64,000 nt of DNA from UBA6120 sp035361955 (GTDB taxonomy: Bacteria > Bacillota_I > Bacilli_A > RFN20 > CAG-826), in NCBI GenBank assembly GCA_035361955.1, contig DAOSDC010000005.1, positions 35,414 to 99,413 on the forward strand. Direction: 5' to 3'. Every line of letters starts with the position of its first letter. The stretch's first letter is position 1. The translations under genes were made by a program, and so were the position numbers. This document shows, piece after piece, positions 61,252 through 64,000 of this stretch. Below the pieces are notes generated by a model. That model was not told the DNA's origin. It ran no database searches and saw only the letters and a program-made list of their open reading frames with translations.

Positions 61252-61722
61252 TTAAGTAGCCTTCGATGTTTTATAAGTCCACTCTTGGCCACACGAACCG
61301 CAACGGCAGCGATGTAATTCAATTTCGGCATTAGGGGAATAAGTTTCCAATTCTTGACCTTCCCAACGATGACACGCCGGACAATACGTTCGTTTATAAG
61401 AATGCCACACCTCAAGTAGGGTGCCAAAACCAAAAATATAGCCGATGATCAAAGCGGCAATCCGCCAACCACCGACCATAAAAGGAAACAAATCGATGAA
61501 AATCGGCAACAGGAACACGAACATGGCGATATGTATCACAAAATGTAAACTTATCAATAATATGCCCGGCACTTTATAGATGTATTTGAATACCTGTGTT
61601 AAACCCATCAACAATAAGGTCGAAGCGACAAGGGGAATACCCGTCGCCCCTAAAAAGATAAACAACATCTCACGCCAGAAACCTGAAAAAAAGTCAATAA
61701 TAAATTGATAGGTATGTGTCAT
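61252..61722 (-). CDS. Membrane protein with C-terminal zinc ribbon
   Basis: 156 residues from the ATG at 61722, which has GGAGG five bases before it; earlier in-frame ATGs (61734, 61767) lack a good site. Three transmembrane helices (about 15-40, 50-75 and 85-105) are followed by a zinc ribbon (YCPACHRWEG ... CRCGSCGQEWTY). The membrane-plus-ribbon layout matches the end of the 30017-31588 protein. Function is unknown. It is convergent with the GNAT gene. Confidence 0.75.
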   Translation of the reverse strand: MTHTYQFIIDFFSGFWREMLFIFLGATGIPLVASTLLLMGLTQVFKYIYKVPGILLISLHFVIHIAMFVFLLPIFIDLFPFMVGGWRIAALIIGYIFGFGTLLEVWHSYKRTYCPACHRWEGQELETYSPNAEIELHRCRCGSCGQEWTYKTSKAT

Positions 61723-61987
61723 AAAGGCCTCCATGGGGTCATTAATAAAAGAATGGTATGTTTTCATTGTATTATCTTGATAATTTTGAAGCAATAATTT
61801 TTATGATAAGAAATCCGTGATTATATGGATTCGTTTTTTGTCAACTCACCATGACCGATTCGTCTCGCTGATTGGAAGTCTGTTTATGGTCGCGTGCGAA
61901 AAAAATTCGACTTTTTCTTCCTTGAATCAGTCAAACTGGCCTATCATGTTTATATAAATAACGAACGAAACATAAGGAGTAAAAATA

Positions 61988-62311
61988 ATGAGCCCTCACA
62001 TTAATGATTTTCAAATACAAACCAATATCCGCGGTGTTAAAGCACGGACTCTTGTCGATCATCCTGATGCAATTATCAAGACGCTGATACTTGATGCCAA
62101 TCAAGCAATCGAAACTCATCAAGCACCAGTCGCCGTAACATTTTTCGTGTTGGAAGGATCGGGCATCATCACCATTGGCGATACACCTCACGATGTCGCA
62201 CCGTGGCACTGTCTTGAATGTCCTAAGAATACGCCAATGTCGATTAGGGCCGGTTCAACCGGGATGCAATTTTTGAATATCAAAACACCACGATTCATAC
62301 CGACAAAATAG
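61988..62311 (+). CDS. Small cupin-domain protein
   Basis: 107 residues, single cupin barrel. Motif 1 is seen around ANQAIETHQAPVAVTFFVLEGSG (His at about 44) and motif 2 near CLECPKNTPMSIRAG, with a less regular set of metal ligands than the consensus. A good AAGGAG site precedes the start. The function and ligand cannot be assigned. Confidence 0.85.
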   Translation: MSPHINDFQIQTNIRGVKARTLVDHPDAIIKTLILDANQAIETHQAPVAVTFFVLEGSGIITIGDTPHDVAPWHCLECPKNTPMSIRAGSTGMQFLNIKTPRFIPTK

Positions 62312-62420
62312 AAAACTTCTAACTTTCTTATGTATGCCAAAAATGTTTTTTATTTGGAGTAATCCTTCTACTATATCGATATCAATATTGATGCGGTGAC
62401 ACCATCACTGATGATGTTAA

Positions 62421-62846
62421 ATATTGGTGCCCGACCATAACAAAATGTTCCAAAAATATGCTTATCGAGCAGGATTTTTAGCAACCACTCATAAGGACGA
62501 AAACGCCATTTATGATTTGAATAACTTACCGAAACCCACTTGCGATGAGCAATACAAAATCATTTCATTAAATGAGTGTCCCGACTTTAGAAAGGTTAAT
62601 ANNNNNNNNNNNNNNNNNNNNNNNNNNNNNNNNNNNNNNNNNNNNNNNNNNNNNNNNNNNNNNNNNNNNNNNNNNNNNNNNNNNNNNNNNNNNNNNNNNN
62701 NCTTGGGTGGCAAAGTCGTATATGAAACAATGCGGCAGTGCCAAAAACAAGGAGCCAAATATGTCATGGTCGGATCTGGCCAACAATTCTATTATTCGCT
62801 GGGATTCATTCCATATTCGACGAGCTCTTGGTGGATAAAGAAATAA
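62421..62846 (+). pseudogene. Truncated duplicate of the tandem GNAT gene, with assembly gap
   Basis: From 62421 the sequence is close to 60600 onward of the intact GNAT gene, at about 90 percent identity by eye, and ends with GFIPYSTSSWWIKK. The first 112 codons of the parent are missing; the homology begins abruptly at ATATTGGTGCC, and the next ATG in frame has no ribosome-binding site. About 229 bp of the parent correspond to the 100-N run; a true gap of that length would keep the frame. It is likely a duplication fragment, not a working gene. Confidence 0.75.
62602..62701. other. Assembly gap (100 N)
   Basis: Exactly 100 N, the usual placeholder length in scaffolds. It falls inside the GNAT duplicate, where the parent gene has 229 bp between the same flanks, so a mis-joined or unresolved repeat is the likely cause. 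Confidence 0.98.
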
Positions 62847-62972
62847 AGAAATAAACCATGCCAATTTGACACAATATTTCATATTGGTTATGTTAATATT
62901 TTATGAAATGTGCTAACGATATCTTATGGATGTTATATTAAATAGTAATCATTATGTAAAAGGGGTTGGGAA

Positions 62973-63944
62973 ATGGTCAATATCAAAGATGTAGCCAAGG
63001 CTTGTAATGTATCTAGCGCCACTGCGTCAAGGGCGTTGAGTGGTGATGGTTATGTTAAAAAATCCAAACGTGAGATGATTCTTAAAAAAGCCGAGGAACT
63101 TGGTTATATTGTTGATTCTCACGCCAAATCTTTGAAAAGTGGTCGCTCCAATACAATCGGTGTTATCGTTTCTGACATCGGCAATTATTTTTATAATATC
63201 GTGCTAGAAAAACTCATTGTTGAATTTAAGAATCGCGGTTATAATGTCCTGCTTGCGTATAGTTTCGAAAATAGCCAATACGAACGGCAAAACATCAAAT
63301 CGATGTTATCTTATAAAGTCGATGCTTTGATATTCACGCCTGTTTCAAACTCTAACGCTGATTTAATCTCGATAATGGGAAAACGTAATATCAAAATATT
63401 ACAGTTGTTCCGTCAAGCATATGAGAACGTCGATGCCCTTTGTGTCGATGATGAATATGGTGCATATTTGGCAACTTCCCATTTGCTAAATCATGGCAAG
63501 AAAAGAATTTTACTTTTTTCCGTGAAACTAGACTACACCCCAAATCGTTCTAATGGTTATATCCGTGCTCTTCATGAAGCCAACATGACTGTTGACGATT
63601 CGTTGATTCGCTTATACCCGCTCGGTCATTCGATTGAAACGGAAATAGAAAAACTGCTAATAGAAATAAAGCCCGATGCGATTATCGCAGGAACCAACAA
63701 CTTTGGACTCGATGCATTGATGGCCTTAAAGAAATTGAACTTAGACATTAGTACGATTGTGTTTGATGACCTTGAGTGGTTTCAATTGCTTAATGTCACC
63801 ACGATTGCCCAACCAATCGACGAAATCTTTCAAAAAACCGTTGCCAATATCATGGGCAAAATCGATAATCCCGAAGCCGAGCAAATCTCGCAATGTATCA
63901 AGGTTGAGCCACAACTTAACATAAGAGAATCTTCAACAAAATAA
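62973..63944 (+). CDS. LacI-family transcriptional regulator
   Basis: 323 residues. The N-terminal helix-turn-helix and hinge are clear: VNIKDVAKACNVSSATASRALSG, then EELGYIVDSHAKSLKSGRS (read in parts). The periplasmic-binding-protein-like ligand domain follows (NTIGVIVSDIGNYFYNIVLEKL and later VFDDLEWFQLLNVTTIAQPI). These regulators respond to sugars or nucleosides; the target genes are probably just beyond the window end or elsewhere. The ribosome-binding site is GGGG-rich (AAGGGGTTGGG). A terminator follows. Confidence 0.95.
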   Translation: MVNIKDVAKACNVSSATASRALSGDGYVKKSKREMILKKAEELGYIVDSHAKSLKSGRSNTIGVIVSDIGNYFYNIVLEKLIVEFKNRGYNVLLAYSFENSQYERQNIKSMLSYKVDALIFTPVSNSNADLISIMGKRNIKILQLFRQAYENVDALCVDDEYGAYLATSHLLNHGKKRILLFSVKLDYTPNRSNGYIRALHEANMTVDDSLIRLYPLGHSIETEIEKLLIEIKPDAIIAGTNNFGLDALMALKKLNLDISTIVFDDLEWFQLLNVTTIAQPIDEIFQKTVANIMGKIDNPEAEQISQCIKVEPQLNIRESSTK

Positions 63945-63990
63945 AAAGGGGCTGTTAAGAAACCCAAAGTTGATTAACGGCTCTTTTTTA
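63944..63990 (+). terminator. Intrinsic terminator after the LacI-type gene
   Basis: GGGGCTGTTAA (63948-63958) pairs with TTAACGGCTCT (63974-63984) using a few G-U pairs, followed by TTTTTT on the plus strand. Confidence 0.75.
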
Positions 63991-64000
63991 TGAAAAAAAC

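Overview
The window looks like a draft-assembly piece of a low-to-mid GC, anaerobic, Gram-positive-type bacterium in the Bacillota or deep-branching Mycoplasmatota (Izemoplasma/Acholeplasma/Erysipelotrichia-like). The grounds are a CIRCE-controlled groESL operon, Shine-Dalgarno starts of the GGAGG type, DUF975 and TIGR02206 membrane proteins, lipoproteins with long serine-rich linkers, butyrate kinase, and a ferredoxin-linked 2-oxoacid oxidoreductase. UGA is used as a stop and Trp is UGG, so it is not a Mycoplasma with the altered code. Several cyclic-di-GMP proteins argue for a free-living organism. The placement is inference. No rRNA, tRNA or CRISPR array was seen. A run of exactly 100 N (62602-62701) marks a scaffold gap.

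Layout. 1-9.9 kb: VOC-family enzyme (cut by the window edge), groEL/groES, NYN-LOTUS protein, 5-formyl-THF cyclo-ligase, an overlapping three-gene c-di-GMP unit (GGDEF, nucleotidyltransferase-fold protein, EAL), a chimeric glycosyltransferase pseudogene interrupted by an IS3-type end, and hflX. 10-22.7 kb: membrane proteins, a small Xre-type regulatory pair, a Rieske protein, a CofE-like ligase, guaC, a P-loop kinase next to an EF-G-like GTPase without the catalytic His, HIT, thpR, ogt and buk. 22.8-31.6 kb: an AT-richer surface region with a lamin-tail lipoprotein, an alkaline phosphatase lipoprotein, a protein with repeated carbohydrate-binding-like modules, an AraC regulator, a C-terminally anchored exported protein and a leucine-rich-repeat/zinc-ribbon membrane protein. 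31.7-46.8 kb: a PAS-EAL protein, a DUF4143 ATPase, a PII-like protein with a CPA2 antiporter, a thioredoxin-like protein with an ArsP-type permease, LemA with a partner, a Fic protein with three evenly spaced operators, small YdeI/DUF1801 proteins and an ArsB/NhaD-type transporter. 46.9-55 kb: two lipoproteins flanking a SRPBCC protein, then a seven-gene korDABC-sucCD-transporter operon. 55-64 kb: many small accessory genes (four complete GNATs, amidase, flavodoxin, a kinase paralogue with altered Walker A, DUF1801, cupin), a truncated GNAT duplicate containing the gap, and a LacI-type regulator.

How it works together. The kor-suc operon would oxidise 2-oxoglutarate to succinyl-CoA with ferredoxin and harvest ATP as succinate is released, or run in reverse; the linked AspT-type carrier may move a related carboxylate. 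Butyrate kinase gives a second acyl-phosphate ATP step. The surface region suggests capture of polysaccharide or organic phosphate under AraC control. The least explained features are the GGDEF/NTase/EAL unit, the kinase/EF-G-like pair, and two sets of regularly spaced repeats: three operators 31 bp apart before the Fic gene and three 13-mers 23 bp apart before the DUF4143 ATPase.
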